NCBI RefSeq assembly: GCF_013377855.1
Contig: NZ_JABXYJ010000001.1
Span: 248,001 to 312,000, forward strand
Length of the DNA stretch: 64,000 bases
Direction: 5' to 3'
Source: Cognatundibacterium oligocarboniphilum
GTDB taxonomy: Bacteria > Pseudomonadota > Gammaproteobacteria > Burkholderiales > Burkholderiaceae_D
Below are positions 1 through 8,434 of the stretch, piece by piece (position 1 is the stretch's first letter; every line of letters starts with the position of its first letter). Under the pieces are notes generated by a model. That model worked only from the letters and a program-made list of their open reading frames with translations. It searched no databases and was not told where the DNA came from. The position numbers were made by a program, and so were the translations under genes.

Positions 1-59
1 AGCGCTTCAGTGAACTTTATATTTCACACAAAGACTTGACAGACTGGAAAGCAATCGGT

Positions 60-755
60 TTACGCCAGACTGCGATAACGCCGTACCAGCGCCGATACTG
101 ATCTGACTCGGACATCGACACTGGCCGTTCCGCGCCCGCGCTGGCTCAGCGGCAGATAGCCCCGGACCCAGACGGTACGCAAGCCTTCATGTCGGGCAGC
201 GCGCAAATTGTCGAGACTGTCTTCCACCAGAATGCAGCGGCTGGCCGCAACGTGATGCTGCGACAGCCATTTACGCAAAAACAGACGCGAAGGCTTCGGT
301 TGCAACCGGCCATGCACCCGCATCTCCTCAACCGGAATATGATCGTCAAAATGCCGGTGCAGATTCAGGTACCGCAATACGCGGTGGGAATAATGGCGCG
401 GCGCATTGGTCAGCAGAATTTTTTTTCCGGGCAGACGGCGCAGGATATGCGATAAGCCGCGTTCGGCGCGGATCATCGCAGGCAGGTCATCAAAGGCATG
501 CGCCTGCTGTAAAAACTCTTCCGCCTTCACACCATGATGCCTGACCATGCCAATCATCGTCACGCCGTAGCGCAGGTAATATTCCTGTCGCACTGCGTTC
601 ACCGTGGCTTCATCTGCCGGTGTGTTGCCGTCACCGAGAATGCGCGCGATATACGCATTCATGTTGCGGTTGATTGCGGGAAAAATCGCATGCGACGCAT
701 TGTGCAGCGTGTTGTCCAGATCGAACAGCCAGACTGGTGTTGCGGTTTTACGCAT
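60..755 (-). CDS. HAD-family pyrimidine 5'-nucleotidase-like hydrolase
   Basis: Predicted cytosolic phosphatase of the haloacid dehalogenase superfamily, about 231 residues. The N-terminus carries motif I (FDLDNTL, with the two catalytic aspartates), and ILVEDSLDNL near residue 175 is motif IV with the Mg-binding acidic residues. Overall it matches the SDT1-like pyrimidine 5'-nucleotidase group, which removes phosphate from UMP/CMP or related small phosphates; the real substrate is not visible from sequence. A TTG two codons upstream is possible, but the ATG at 755 puts motif I at the usual distance. It lies 66 bases downstream of argB on the same strand, so co-transcription is likely. Family call is firm, substrate uncertain. 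Confidence 0.85.
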   Translation of the reverse strand: MRKTATPVWLFDLDNTLHNASHAIFPAINRNMNAYIARILGDGNTPADEATVNAVRQEYYLRYGVTMIGMVRHHGVKAEEFLQQAHAFDDLPAMIRAERGLSHILRRLPGKKILLTNAPRHYSHRVLRYLNLHRHFDDHIPVEEMRVHGRLQPKPSRLFLRKWLSQHHVAASRCILVEDSLDNLRAARHEGLRTVWVRGYLPLSQRGRGTASVDVRVRSVSALVRRYRSLA

Positions 756-821
756 CAGCAATCACCAGAATCTGACCGCTGTGTTGCTGATACGGCATAA
801 TCTGCTCCGGGATAAGCAGGT

Positions 822-1745
822 TTAATGGCTGCGGATCATTGTGCCGAATGCCTGTTCGGTGAGCACTTCCAGCAACAGCGAATGTTCGATGCGGCCATCA
901 ATGATGTGCACCGTATTGACGCCGGACTTGGCAGCGTCCAGCGCAGAAGAAATCTTCGGCAGCATACCGCCGGAAATCGTACCGTCGGCAAACATTTCAT
1001 CGATTTCGCGCGCCGACAGATCCGTGACCAGATTGCCCTGCTTGTCGAGCACGCCGGGAATATTGGTCATCATGATCAGTTTTTCAGCCTTCAGGATTTC
1101 AGCAATCTTGCCCGCCACCAGATCGGCATTGATGTTATAGGCCTGACCATCTTCACCGAAACCGATCGGGGAAATAATCGGGATGAAGGCATCGTCCTGC
1201 AATGCCTTGACCACCGCCGGATTGATCGCATCGATTTCACCGACAAAGCCGATGTCGAGCATTTCACCCGGATTTTCGCGGTCCGGCATCATCATTTTAC
1301 GGGCACGGATCAGGCCACCGTCTTTGCCGGTCAGACCCACTGCCTGACCGCCATAGTGATTGATCAGCATCACAATGTCCTGCTGGACTTCGCCGCCCAG
1401 CACCCATTCGACGACTTCCATGGTTTCGTCGTCCGTGATGCGCATTCCCTGCACAAACGTGCCCTGCTTGCCCATTTTCTTGAGCGCATTATCAATCTGC
1501 GGGCCGCCGCCGTGCACCACGACAGGATTCATACCAACCAGTTTCAGCAAAATCACGTCACGGGCAAAACCATGTTTCAGGCTTTCTTCCGTCATGGCAT
1601 TACCGCCGTATTTGACGACGATGGTCTTGCCGTGGAATTTACGGATGTAGGGCAATGCCTGTGCCAGAATCTCTGCTTTGATGACAGGTTCGACACCCGC
1701 CAATTTATCTTCGCTCACTGCTGTATGGATGTTCAAATCGCTCAT
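822..1745 (-). CDS. argB: Acetylglutamate kinase
   Basis: Catalyses ATP-dependent phosphorylation of N-acetyl-L-glutamate, the second step of arginine synthesis, in the cytosol. The 307-residue protein has the amino-acid-kinase fold signatures: VKYGGNAM near residue 45 (phosphate-binding Gly-rich loop with Lys), [11 protein letters not shown] near residue 79 (substrate binding), and the C-terminal [19 protein letters not shown] segment that binds ATP. The N-terminal extension (about 25 residues, including [14 protein letters not shown]) is the helix found in arginine-inhibitable hexameric enzymes, so feedback control by arginine is expected. The gene runs toward the HAD phosphatase and diverges from the sigma-factor gene, with 96 bases between start codons. 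Confidence 0.97.
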   Translation of the reverse strand: MSDLNIHTAVSEDKLAGVEPVIKAEILAQALPYIRKFHGKTIVVKYGGNAMTEESLKHGFARDVILLKLVGMNPVVVHGGGPQIDNALKKMGKQGTFVQGMRITDDETMEVVEWVLGGEVQQDIVMLINHYGGQAVGLTGKDGGLIRARKMMMPDRENPGEMLDIGFVGEIDAINPAVVKALQDDAFIPIISPIGFGEDGQAYNINADLVAGKIAEILKAEKLIMMTNIPGVLDKQGNLVTDLSAREIDEMFADGTISGGMLPKISSALDAAKSGVNTVHIIDGRIEHSLLLEVLTEQAFGTMIRSH

Positions 1746-1841
1746 AATGACGGTATCCTGAAGGTATCATGAAGTTTTTTCGATAAGCCGGATTTTACAG
1801 GAAACTTTCCTGAGCGCCTTTGTCAATTCTGCCTTAAATTT

Positions 1842-2420
1842 ATGACATCACCGACCGATCTGCACCGGCAACTGGAAATCATGCAACCGCTTCTGCTGCG
1901 CTTTGCCCTGCTGCAATTGCGGAACAAAACTGCTGCGGAAGATGCCGTGCAGGAAACCCTGCTGGCAATCCTTGAAAAACCGGACAGTTTCGCAGGGCAA
2001 TCCAGTTTCCGCACCTATGTCACCGGCATTCTGAAATACAAGATCATCGATCACCTGCGTGCGCAGAAACGCGAAACTCCGCTGACTGTGAACGACGGCG
2101 ATTCCGAAACCGAGCTGATCGATCATTTATTCACTGCCGATGGTCACACCATCAGCCCGCCCGCCACCTGGGGCGAGCCGGAATCTGTTTTGCAGCAAAA
2201 AGATTTTTTCCGTATCCTGCAGTTATGTCTGGAAAATCTGCCGGAAAAAACCGCTCAGGTTTTCATGATGCGGGAATGGCTGGAACTCGACGCTGAAGAT
2301 ATCTGTAAGGAACTCGGGGTCAGCGCGTCTAATCTATGGGTGATCCTGTACCGTGCCCGCCTGCGTTTGCGGGAATGTCTCGATATCCACTGGTTTGTTC
2401 ACCGTCAGCCTGGGAAATGA
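1842..2420 (+). CDS. ECF-type RNA polymerase sigma factor
   Basis: A 192-residue sigma-70-family factor with only regions 2 and 4. Region 2 spans about residues 12-70 (core binding and -10 recognition; DAVQETLLAILEK, then SSFRTYVTGILKYKIIDHLRAQKR). Region 4 spans about 130-185 (EKTAQVFMMREWLELDAEDICKELGVSASNLW, a helix-turn-helix for -35 recognition). It resembles the small family of proteobacterial sigma factors paired with a mini zinc-finger partner. The next gene starts 3 bases after the stop and encodes such a partner, supporting a sigma/anti-sigma operon. No clear autoregulated promoter is visible in the short divergent gap to argB. The stimulus is unknown. Confidence 0.9.
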   Translation: MTSPTDLHRQLEIMQPLLLRFALLQLRNKTAAEDAVQETLLAILEKPDSFAGQSSFRTYVTGILKYKIIDHLRAQKRETPLTVNDGDSETELIDHLFTADGHTISPPATWGEPESVLQQKDFFRILQLCLENLPEKTAQVFMMREWLELDAEDICKELGVSASNLWVILYRARLRLRECLDIHWFVHRQPGK

Positions 2421-2423
2421 CTT

Positions 2424-2648
2424 ATGCGATTCTTATACACGTGCAAACAGGCACATCAGAAAATATCAGAAAACCTGGACCGGCCGCTGAGTTTCAGCGA
2501 ACACGTGCATCTGAAGCTGCACCTGTCGCTGTGCGATGCCTGCTCCCGGTTCCGGCAGCAAATGCAGCTGTTGCGCCATTCCATGCAACAGATTTCCAGT
2601 CTGCCCGCAGAAATGGATGAACAGACCCGGCCGGAGTCATCGATATGA
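2424..2648 (+). CDS. Mini zinc-finger (HC2/ZAS-type) putative anti-sigma factor
   Basis: A 74-residue soluble protein with a Cys at residue 7 and a His-x3-Cys-x2-Cys motif (HLSLCDAC, about residues 35-42), the arrangement of the zinc-binding anti-sigma domain. There is no transmembrane segment, so it would act in the cytosol, unlike RseA-type membrane anti-sigma factors. Zinc or thiol oxidation could release the sigma factor, as known for RsrA-type ZAS proteins, but this is inference from the motif. The stop overlaps the start of the next gene (ATGA), so the three genes look translationally coupled. Confidence 0.75.
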   Translation: MRFLYTCKQAHQKISENLDRPLSFSEHVHLKLHLSLCDACSRFRQQMQLLRHSMQQISSLPAEMDEQTRPESSI

Positions 2649-2851
2649 GCCGCTGCCCGCGCTGTCAAACCGAGTTTCTGTGTGCAATGGCCGACCAGAC
2701 CGGCAAGCCATGCTGGTGCACGGCATTGCCACCGGTCGATTTTTCTTTATTACCGAAAGGAAAGCTGGATATGGATGCAAGCTGTTTTTGCCCGGCCTGT
2801 CTGCCCACATGGAAAGCCAGCCTAGAAGCCAGTCGCAACAAGCCGGAGTAA
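2645..2851 (+). CDS. Cysteine-rich CWC family protein
   Basis: A 68-residue protein with seven cysteines in C-x2-C (CPRC), isolated C, C-W-C (PCWC) and C-F-C-P-A-C groups. This is the signature of the short proteobacterial 'cysteine-rich CWC' family, whose biochemical role is not established. The pairs could bind zinc or iron. It overlaps the zinc-finger gene by four bases and ends 52 bases before folE, so it may be the last gene of the sigma operon. Function should be left open; a redox- or metal-linked role alongside the sigma/anti-sigma pair is only a guess from context. Confidence 0.75.
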   Translation: MSRCPRCQTEFLCAMADQTGKPCWCTALPPVDFSLLPKGKLDMDASCFCPACLPTWKASLEASRNKPE

Positions 2852-2903
2852 TTTCGGTTACCATACGCGACCTGATAATCAGCCTTTCTGATAGGAAATC
2901 AGT

Positions 2904-3611
2904 ATGCCGAATGATACCCCCGTCAATTACAAAGCCGTCCAGATTCCGGTTTCACAGCGAATTCGTGAGCGGATACAGGCGAGTCATACCCGCTTTCACG
3001 CAAACGACAATATTTCCCGCTTCATTGAAGCCGGTGAACTCGACGAACTGCAGGCGGAAGTCGAGGAAAAAATGCGGGCAGTGCTGCAAAGCCTGGTGAT
3101 CGATACCGACAGCGACCACAATACCCAGGATACCGGGCGGCGGGTCGCCAAGATGTTTATCAACGAAGTATTTGGCGGACGCTACGTGCCGATGCCGCAG
3201 GTTACTGAATTTCCGAATGCCTCGCATCTCAACGAACTCATGATCATCGGTCCGATCACGGTGCGCAGCGCCTGTTCGCATCATTTATGTCCGATCATCG
3301 GTAAAGTCTGGATCGGCGTCATGCCAAACGAACATTCCAATCTGATCGGCTTGTCCAAGTACGCCCGGATTGCTGAATGGATCATGAGCCGGCCGCAGAT
3401 TCAGGAAGAAGCCGTGGTACAGCTGGCAGATGCTTTACAGGAAAAAATGCAGCCGGACGGACTCGCAGTCGTCATGGAAGCGGACCATTTCTGCATGCAC
3501 TGGCGCGGCGTCAAGGATACCGAGGCTAAAATGATTAACAGCGTGATGCATGGCTCCTTCCTGAAAGATCCGAACCTGCGCCGTGAATTTCTATCCCTGA
3601 TTAAACGTTAA
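2904..3611 (+). CDS. folE: GTP cyclohydrolase I
   Basis: Converts GTP to dihydroneopterin triphosphate, the first step of tetrahydrofolate and pterin synthesis; a cytosolic zinc enzyme. The 235-residue protein keeps the zinc ligands: SACSHH near residues 122-127 and HFC near 195-197, which correspond to the Cys/His/Cys set of E. coli FolE. GLSKYARI and RGVKDTEAKM are also conserved active-site blocks. It is close to the E. coli length with a slightly longer N-terminus. A good AGGAAA ribosome site sits 6 bases before the ATG. A BLUF gene follows after 18 bases, so the two are probably one transcript. Confidence 0.95.
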   Translation: MPNDTPVNYKAVQIPVSQRIRERIQASHTRFHANDNISRFIEAGELDELQAEVEEKMRAVLQSLVIDTDSDHNTQDTGRRVAKMFINEVFGGRYVPMPQVTEFPNASHLNELMIIGPITVRSACSHHLCPIIGKVWIGVMPNEHSNLIGLSKYARIAEWIMSRPQIQEEAVVQLADALQEKMQPDGLAVVMEADHFCMHWRGVKDTEAKMINSVMHGSFLKDPNLRREFLSLIKR

Positions 3612-3629
3612 CCTGAACAGGAAAACATC

Positions 3630-4055
3630 ATGTTAGTCCGCTTGCTGTATGCCAGTCGCGTCTCCGATGGAAACATGTGCGATATCGTCCAATCCATCAT
3701 GCAACAATCCCGCCAGCATAATCCACCGCATGGCATCACCGGCGTGCTGTGCCATACCGATGCAGTTTTCATGCAGGTACTCGAAGGCGGGCGCAAGGCA
3801 GTCAATACGCTATACAGCCACATCCTGCGCGACCCGCGGCATACGGACGTGATCTTGCTGGATTACGAGGAAATCGGCGAACGCCGCTATGCCGGATGGA
3901 CCATGGGACAGGCGAATATGAATAAAATCAACCCGTCCATCTTGTTGAAATATTCACCGCTGCCGGAACTCAATCCCCATGAGATGCCGGGTAAGACCCT
4001 GCTCTCGCTGATTGATGAACTGATGGCCACAGCTTCGATTGTCGGCCGCACCTGA
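3630..4055 (+). CDS. BLUF-domain blue-light sensor (short type)
   Basis: A 141-residue flavin photoreceptor of the short BLUF class, with no attached output domain. The three residues needed for the FAD hydrogen-bond switch are present: Tyr7 (LLYASR), Asn31 (QHNPPH) and Gln49 (VFMQVLEG). The GWTMG segment near residue 94 supplies the usual Trp/Met pair. Residues after about 100 form a short C-terminal cap that in such proteins usually contacts a separate partner. It lies 18 bases after folE behind an AGGAAAA ribosome site, which suggests co-expression with pterin synthesis. The partner and output cannot be read from the sequence. Confidence 0.93.
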   Translation: MLVRLLYASRVSDGNMCDIVQSIMQQSRQHNPPHGITGVLCHTDAVFMQVLEGGRKAVNTLYSHILRDPRHTDVILLDYEEIGERRYAGWTMGQANMNKINPSILLKYSPLPELNPHEMPGKTLLSLIDELMATASIVGRT

Positions 4056-4057
4056 AC

Positions 4058-4096
4058 CTGAGTGTCAGGACACCATCCTGCTATCCTGACACTCAG
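4058..4096. terminator. Bidirectional hairpin between convergent genes
   Basis: A perfect 13-base inverted repeat, CTGAGTGTCAGGA at 4058-4070 and its complement at 4084-4096, with a 13-base loop. It lies exactly between the stop of the BLUF gene and the stop of the convergent M48 gene, whose stop codon is inside the right arm. There is no long U-run on either side, so it may act as a 3'-end stabiliser or a weak terminator rather than a strong intrinsic one. Confidence 0.6.
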
Positions 4097-6063
4097 CGCA
4101 GACTGGCAAGCTCCGGCACAGGCGCATCAATCGCCGCGCACACCGCCCGCAGCAGATCAATTGTTTCATGTTCTGCCGAACCAGTGCCGGGCGTCGCAGC
4201 CGCAAACAATGCCTTGATCAGGAATGGTTTTGCCAGCGGCGCCAGCTGATTGCACTTCTGCAATGCAATCCGCACATCAAAAAAATCCATTTCTGCCGTG
4301 TTCTGTAAATCGCTGGGCTGCAGCTGCAGCTCTGGCAATACCCCGGCCAGCCTCAGCCATGCGGCCCCGACTTCGTCCTGACGCGCAAAACTACGCGCCA
4401 CCAGTGATCCCAACAGGCAGACCTCACTCCGCAGCTGCCCGATCTGACCGTAACGCACAGGAATCGCTCTCCCAGCATCGGGGCCAAGGCGGCGCTCCAG
4501 GACGCTCTGGATCACAAACTCGGCCTGCGTCATCTGCTGGTCGGCCGTAATCAGTCTGGCACTCAGCGCCAGCAATTCTCCGCGCTGGGCGGGGGACAGC
4601 AATTTCAACGCAGGCATCGCCAGATCAAGCAAAGGCAGGCGTGCATTGTTTTGCAATGCTTCCAGTTGCAGCAAAAGTTGTTCCGCCTGCGTCACGCTGC
4701 CGGCAGCGGATTGCGCCAGCAATTGTTGCTGGACGCGGTATGCATCCGGATTACGCCTGTCCATCAGCATGGCCAGAACCAGCGCAAACGCGGACTGCGG
4801 TGCGCGGGCAGCCTCCAGTAAAGTGCTGTTGTAAGGATTTGGCCGGGAGGACGCTGCAGCCTTGGCCGGGACGGCGGTAGCCAGCGCAAGTCCTGCCATC
4901 GCCATTTCCGGTAAAGCAGCAGAATGCGCGCCGAAACCGGCAATATCCCGTGCGGTGCCGGCAGCATTGAATGGCGCAGATGCAACGGCGGATATAGCGG
5001 CTGATTCAGCCTCCATACCTTCCTGTTCATCGACCGGCTCCAGAAATGCCACGTTCTTGCCATAAACGCGCTGTAAGCGCTCTTCCAGCGGCGGATGGGT
5101 CGCGAATAATCCGGACAGCAGATTCGGCCGTGCAGCCCCCAGAAACAGGTGCGAAAGCTGTTCTGCCCGTGGGTTATCAATACGGGAGCCGCATTCATTC
5201 GTCCGGGTCAGACCGCCGATTTTCCTTAACGCCCCGCCGATTCCATCCGGATTACGGGTGAACTGCACCGAGCTGGCATCGGCTAAAAATTCTCGCTGAC
5301 GCGATACGGCAGACTTGATCAGGCGACCAAAAAAAATACCGACATACCCCACTACAAACAGGATAACGCCCAGCGCCAGCAAAACCAGCTGTATCGGCGG
5401 GCCTTTTTCATCACGGCTGCGCGAACTTCCAAGACGCGATCCCCAGTACATCAGCTCCTGCCCGAGTCCGGCAATCATCTGGATGCCAAACAGGACACCG
5501 ATCAGGCGGATATTCATACGCATGTCGCCGTTCAAAATATGGCTGAATTCATGTCCCACCACACCTTGCAACTCATCCCGGTTCAGGCGCATCAGCGTGC
5601 CTCTGGTCACCGCCACCACCGCTTCGTTCTGGTGGTAGCCGGCAGCAAAGGCATTGATCGCATCTTCATTATCCAGCACATAAACCCGCGGACAGGCGAT
5701 ACCGGAGGCCAGCGCCATTTCCTCCACGATATTGAGCAAACGCCGTTCATGGATATCTTCGGAAGCCGGCAATACCAGCCTGCCGCCTGCCATTTGTGCC
5801 ACGGCATCACCGCCGTCGCGCAACTGATAGATTTCAAACAGCGTACCGCCAGCGATTACTGCCAGTGTCAGCAATGACGACAACAGAAAAAATCCCGGCG
5901 GATATCCCTGCGCTAAGTCGGTCCGGCTTCCCTGGCTCCAGTGCCATACAAAAGCGATAGAAAAATCGACTGTGACGACAATCGCCACCACCGCCAGGAA
6001 AAACAGAAACAACAGCTTCTTGCTCTGCCTGTGCGCCTGATCCTGCTGTTCAAAAAAGTTCAT
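4093..6063 (-). CDS. Membrane M48-family zinc metalloprotease (HtpX-like) with long C-terminal extension
   Basis: A 656-residue inner-membrane peptidase. Two transmembrane segments lie near residues 16-40 and 57-80, followed by the M48 catalytic domain with HEFSH at 171-175. A further hydrophobic pair lies around 225-250 (LVLLALGVILFVVGYVGIFF). The region after about residue 350 is Ala/Leu-rich, predicted helical, and much longer than in HtpX (about 290 residues), so this is the larger proteobacterial M48 type usually found beside LemA. The lemA-like gene lies 26 bases upstream and is transcribed first, supporting a two-gene unit. A role in membrane-protein quality control is inferred from the family. 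Confidence 0.88.
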   Translation of the reverse strand: MNFFEQQDQAHRQSKKLLFLFFLAVVAIVVTVDFSIAFVWHWSQGSRTDLAQGYPPGFFLLSSLLTLAVIAGGTLFEIYQLRDGGDAVAQMAGGRLVLPASEDIHERRLLNIVEEMALASGIACPRVYVLDNEDAINAFAAGYHQNEAVVAVTRGTLMRLNRDELQGVVGHEFSHILNGDMRMNIRLIGVLFGIQMIAGLGQELMYWGSRLGSSRSRDEKGPPIQLVLLALGVILFVVGYVGIFFGRLIKSAVSRQREFLADASSVQFTRNPDGIGGALRKIGGLTRTNECGSRIDNPRAEQLSHLFLGAARPNLLSGLFATHPPLEERLQRVYGKNVAFLEPVDEQEGMEAESAAISAVASAPFNAAGTARDIAGFGAHSAALPEMAMAGLALATAVPAKAAASSRPNPYNSTLLEAARAPQSAFALVLAMLMDRRNPDAYRVQQQLLAQSAAGSVTQAEQLLLQLEALQNNARLPLLDLAMPALKLLSPAQRGELLALSARLITADQQMTQAEFVIQSVLERRLGPDAGRAIPVRYGQIGQLRSEVCLLGSLVARSFARQDEVGAAWLRLAGVLPELQLQPSDLQNTAEMDFFDVRIALQKCNQLAPLAKPFLIKALFAAATPGTGSAEHETIDLLRAVCAAIDAPVPELASLR

Positions 6064-6089
6064 GGAAGCCGGATGCCGTGATCAGTTGT

Positions 6090-6680
6090 TCAGAATGACA
6101 CTTTGACGGCCTTGCGCTCTTCTGCCGATTCGGTCGCCTGCAACAACTCTCCGGCCTTGAATCCGAAGGTATTGGCGATCAGTGAACCCGGAAACTGCTC
6201 AATGCCGGTGTTATATTGCATCACGCTGTCGTTATAGGCCTGACGTGCAAACGCAATTTTGTTTTCGGTTGCCGTCAGTTCTTCTGTCAGCTGGATCATG
6301 TTCTGATTCGCTTTCAGGTCAGGATACGCCTCAGACAGCGCAAACAGGCGGCCTAATGAAGCATTGAGCGTACCTTCGGCTGCAGCCAGCTGCTGCACCG
6401 ACGCCGCATCCGCCTGAGCGTTGCCGGCATTGCTGCTGGCAGTCACTGCCTGGTTGCGTGCCGCAATCACCGCTTCCAGGGTTTCCCGTTCGTGCTTCAT
6501 ATAGCCTTTGGCCACTTCGACCAGATTCGGAATCAGGTCGTAACGCCGTTTCAGCTGCACATCAATCTGGGAAAATCCGTTGCGGAAGCGGTTGCGCAAG
6601 CTGACCAGACGGTTATACACACCAATCACCCAGAACACGATCAATGCAATCACGACTAACAAAATTATCATGGCTATCAT
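6090..6680 (-). CDS. LemA family protein
   Basis: About 196 residues starting at the ATG at 6680, which has a GGAG ribosome site; the frame stays open 15 codons further upstream but those codons look untranslated. An N-terminal membrane segment (residues 1-20, MIAMIILLVVIALIVFWVIG) is followed by an all-helical LemA domain with the conserved YDLIPNLVEVAKGYMKHE block and the LQLTEEL/TATENKI-type region. LemA proteins are membrane-anchored with most of the chain outside the cytosol; their molecular function is poorly defined. The pairing with the downstream M48 protease is a common arrangement and suggests they act together. Confidence 0.9.
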   Translation of the reverse strand: MIAMIILLVVIALIVFWVIGVYNRLVSLRNRFRNGFSQIDVQLKRRYDLIPNLVEVAKGYMKHERETLEAVIAARNQAVTASSNAGNAQADAASVQQLAAAEGTLNASLGRLFALSEAYPDLKANQNMIQLTEELTATENKIAFARQAYNDSVMQYNTGIEQFPGSLIANTFGFKAGELLQATESAEERKAVKVSF

Positions 6681-6733
6681 AATTACTCCGGAAAAAAACC
6701 GGTGCGGCGCACCGGTGAATTGCATGCAGTGAA

Positions 6734-7393
6734 TCAGTTATTGACCGGTGCTTTATCTGCCTTGTTCGGCTGCACCAGCATCGCTTTCAAATCGTCTTCG
6801 CTGATATATTCCAGCACTTTGACTACTTTGCGCACACCGCTGATGCCAGCGGCGACATCCGCAGCCTGCGCGCCTTCCCGCTGCGTCACGCGTCCCATCA
6901 GATAAACGACTCCGGCTTCGGTGGTGACTTTAAATGCGCTGGCATACAGATCCTTGGTATCGACAAACGTCGCTTTGACCTTGGTGGTGATGTAAGCATC
7001 GTTCGAGCGCGCGGTGAAATTTGATGCCCCGGCAATCTGGATTTCATTCATGACCGACACCACGCCTTCGATTGCCTTCACTTCGCGCTCTGCTGCGGCT
7101 TTGGTCTGCTCATCAGGAACTTCACCCGTCAGCAGGGCGCGACGGTTGAATGCATTGACATTGACATGCGCGCCATCTCCCAGCGCATTGGCCAGCCTGA
7201 CCTCGCCTTTCACCATGATGGCCTTGTCTTCGGTCTGCGCGCCGAGAGTGCGGCGATCGGTTGCGGCAAACGTGCCGACCACGGCACTACCGACTGCCAG
7301 TTCAACGCAGCCCTGCAGACTCAGCAAGGCTGTACAGCACAGACCGGCCATGAGGCAACTGCGGATAATTTTTTTCTGACCTGCTTTAAACAT
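6734..7393 (-). CDS. Dual BON-domain outer-membrane lipoprotein (DolP/YraP-like)
   Basis: About 219 residues from the ATG at 7393, chosen because a near-perfect GGAGGTGAT ribosome site precedes it. A lipoprotein signal ends in LSLQGC. Two BON domains follow, about residues 60-125 ([13 protein letters not shown] ... VSVMNEIQI) and 135-205 ([11 protein letters not shown] ... VVKVLEYI), the architecture of E. coli DolP (YraP), which supports outer-membrane integrity. Its upstream neighbours (SIS protein, YraN, and divergent RsmI) reproduce the E. coli yraL-yraN-diaA-yraP block, strengthening the call. The ribosome site lies inside the 3' end of the SIS gene, so the two are coupled. Confidence 0.88.
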   Translation of the reverse strand: MFKAGQKKIIRSCLMAGLCCTALLSLQGCVELAVGSAVVGTFAATDRRTLGAQTEDKAIMVKGEVRLANALGDGAHVNVNAFNRRALLTGEVPDEQTKAAAEREVKAIEGVVSVMNEIQIAGASNFTARSNDAYITTKVKATFVDTKDLYASAFKVTTEAGVVYLMGRVTQREGAQAADVAAGISGVRKVVKVLEYISEDDLKAMLVQPNKADKAPVNN

Positions 7394-7982
7394 CGGTATC
7401 ACCTCCGAATAGTGCGGCATCAATGCCGTCGCACAGACAATGGATAGTCAGCAAATGCACCTCCTGAATCCGCGCGGTACGGTCATGCGGCACACAGATA
7501 TGCACATCGGCTTCCGTCAACAATTTTTCGATTTCACCACCGCCTTTCCCCGTCAGCGCAATCACCCGCATATCACGTTCTGCTGCGGCATTGATCGCAT
7601 TGATCACGCTGGAGGAATTTCCCGATGTGGAAATCGCCAGCAAGATATCGCCCGACTGGCCAAACGCCTGCACCTGCTTGGAAAACACCTCCTGAAAGCT
7701 GTAGTCGTTCGCCACGGCTGTCATGATCGAGCTGTCTGTCGTCAGGGCCATGGCAGGCAAAGGCAGGCGCTCGCGTTCAAACCGGCCAACCAGTTCGGCA
7801 GCAAAATGCTGACAGTCAGCTGCCGATCCGCCATTACCGCAGGCAAGTATCTTGTTACCGTTAGACAGCGCAAGGAACATGAGTTCCACCGCTTCTGCAA
7901 TTGGTTGCGCCAGTGCTTCGGCCGCGCGCATTTTTAATTCGGCACTTTCATGGAAGTGCGCCTGAATACGTTGATTTGTCAT
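7386..7982 (-). CDS. SIS-domain protein, DiaA / phosphoheptose isomerase-like
   Basis: A 198-residue cytosolic SIS-fold protein. [20 protein letters not shown] near residue 50 and [12 protein letters not shown] near 118 are the sugar-phosphate binding loops shared by GmhA (sedoheptulose-7-phosphate isomerase) and DiaA (DnaA-binding initiation regulator). Gene order (between yraN and the dolP-like gene, opposite rsmI) matches the E. coli diaA locus. However, GmhA-type catalytic residues appear retained, and Burkholderiales annotations often call this gene gmhA. I therefore give the family rather than one role: either LPS heptose synthesis or replication-initiation control, possibly both. Confidence 0.8.
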   Translation of the reverse strand: MTNQRIQAHFHESAELKMRAAEALAQPIAEAVELMFLALSNGNKILACGNGGSAADCQHFAAELVGRFERERLPLPAMALTTDSSIMTAVANDYSFQEVFSKQVQAFGQSGDILLAISTSGNSSSVINAINAAAERDMRVIALTGKGGGEIEKLLTEADVHICVPHDRTARIQEVHLLTIHCLCDGIDAALFGGDTDV

Positions 7983-8007
7983 AGTGTGTCAGATTATATG
8001 GCAGGAC

Positions 8008-8394
8008 TCAGCCTGTCATGACGTTTTGTAACCAGTGGATTGTACCTGCTTCGATCGCAATCACGTCAAAACGGCATGGCGGCTGGTGTTGCAGGGTCTG
8101 CAGAAAAACCTGCGCAGCGTGCAGCCACTTGCGCTGTTTGGCAATAGTAATGCTCGCCAGCGCGCCGCCAAACTGCATTGAAGCACGTGCCCTGACCTCG
8201 ACAAAAACCAGGGTATTGCCATCACGCATGACCAGATCGATTTCCCCGCCCCGGCATAAAAAATTTTTCTGCACCAGCGTCAACCCTGCCTGCTGCAGAT
8301 ATTCCAGTGCCTGCTGCTCGGCGGCATCGCCGCGACGGCGCTGGCTGGTACGGCGATCAGGTGGTTCCGGGGGCTGCATCGGTTCATGTCGCAT
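8008..8394 (-). CDS. yraN: YraN / UPF0102 family endonuclease-like protein
   Basis: About 128 residues from the ATG at 8394; a longer reading to 8478 would run into the divergent rsmI start region. The core RRRGDAAEQQALEYLQQAG, followed by GGEIDLVMRDGNTLVFVEVRAR, is the YraN signature: a restriction-endonuclease-like fold with the E-x-D-x(n)-E-V-K/R type metal site. The biochemical function of the family is not settled; links to recombination or Holliday-junction handling have been proposed. It is divergently placed to rsmI, as in many proteobacteria, and transcribed toward the SIS gene. Confidence 0.88.
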   Translation of the reverse strand: MRHEPMQPPEPPDRRTSQRRRGDAAEQQALEYLQQAGLTLVQKNFLCRGGEIDLVMRDGNTLVFVEVRARASMQFGGALASITIAKQRKWLHAAQVFLQTLQHQPPCRFDVIAIEAGTIHWLQNVMTG

Positions 8395-8434
8395 AGCGTA
8401 CAATCTCGGTTTCCTTACATTAAGATGGCCAGGC

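Noticed and set aside
825-1772. 315-residue open frame on the plus strand opposite argB
   Set aside because: Antisense to a clear acetylglutamate kinase; its His/Gln/Arg-rich composition has no recognisable domain and no ribosome site.
8018-8434. 139-codon N-terminal extension of rsmI
   Set aside because: It is antisense to yraN and has Cys/Arg-rich composition without homology; the RsmI fold starts after 8435.
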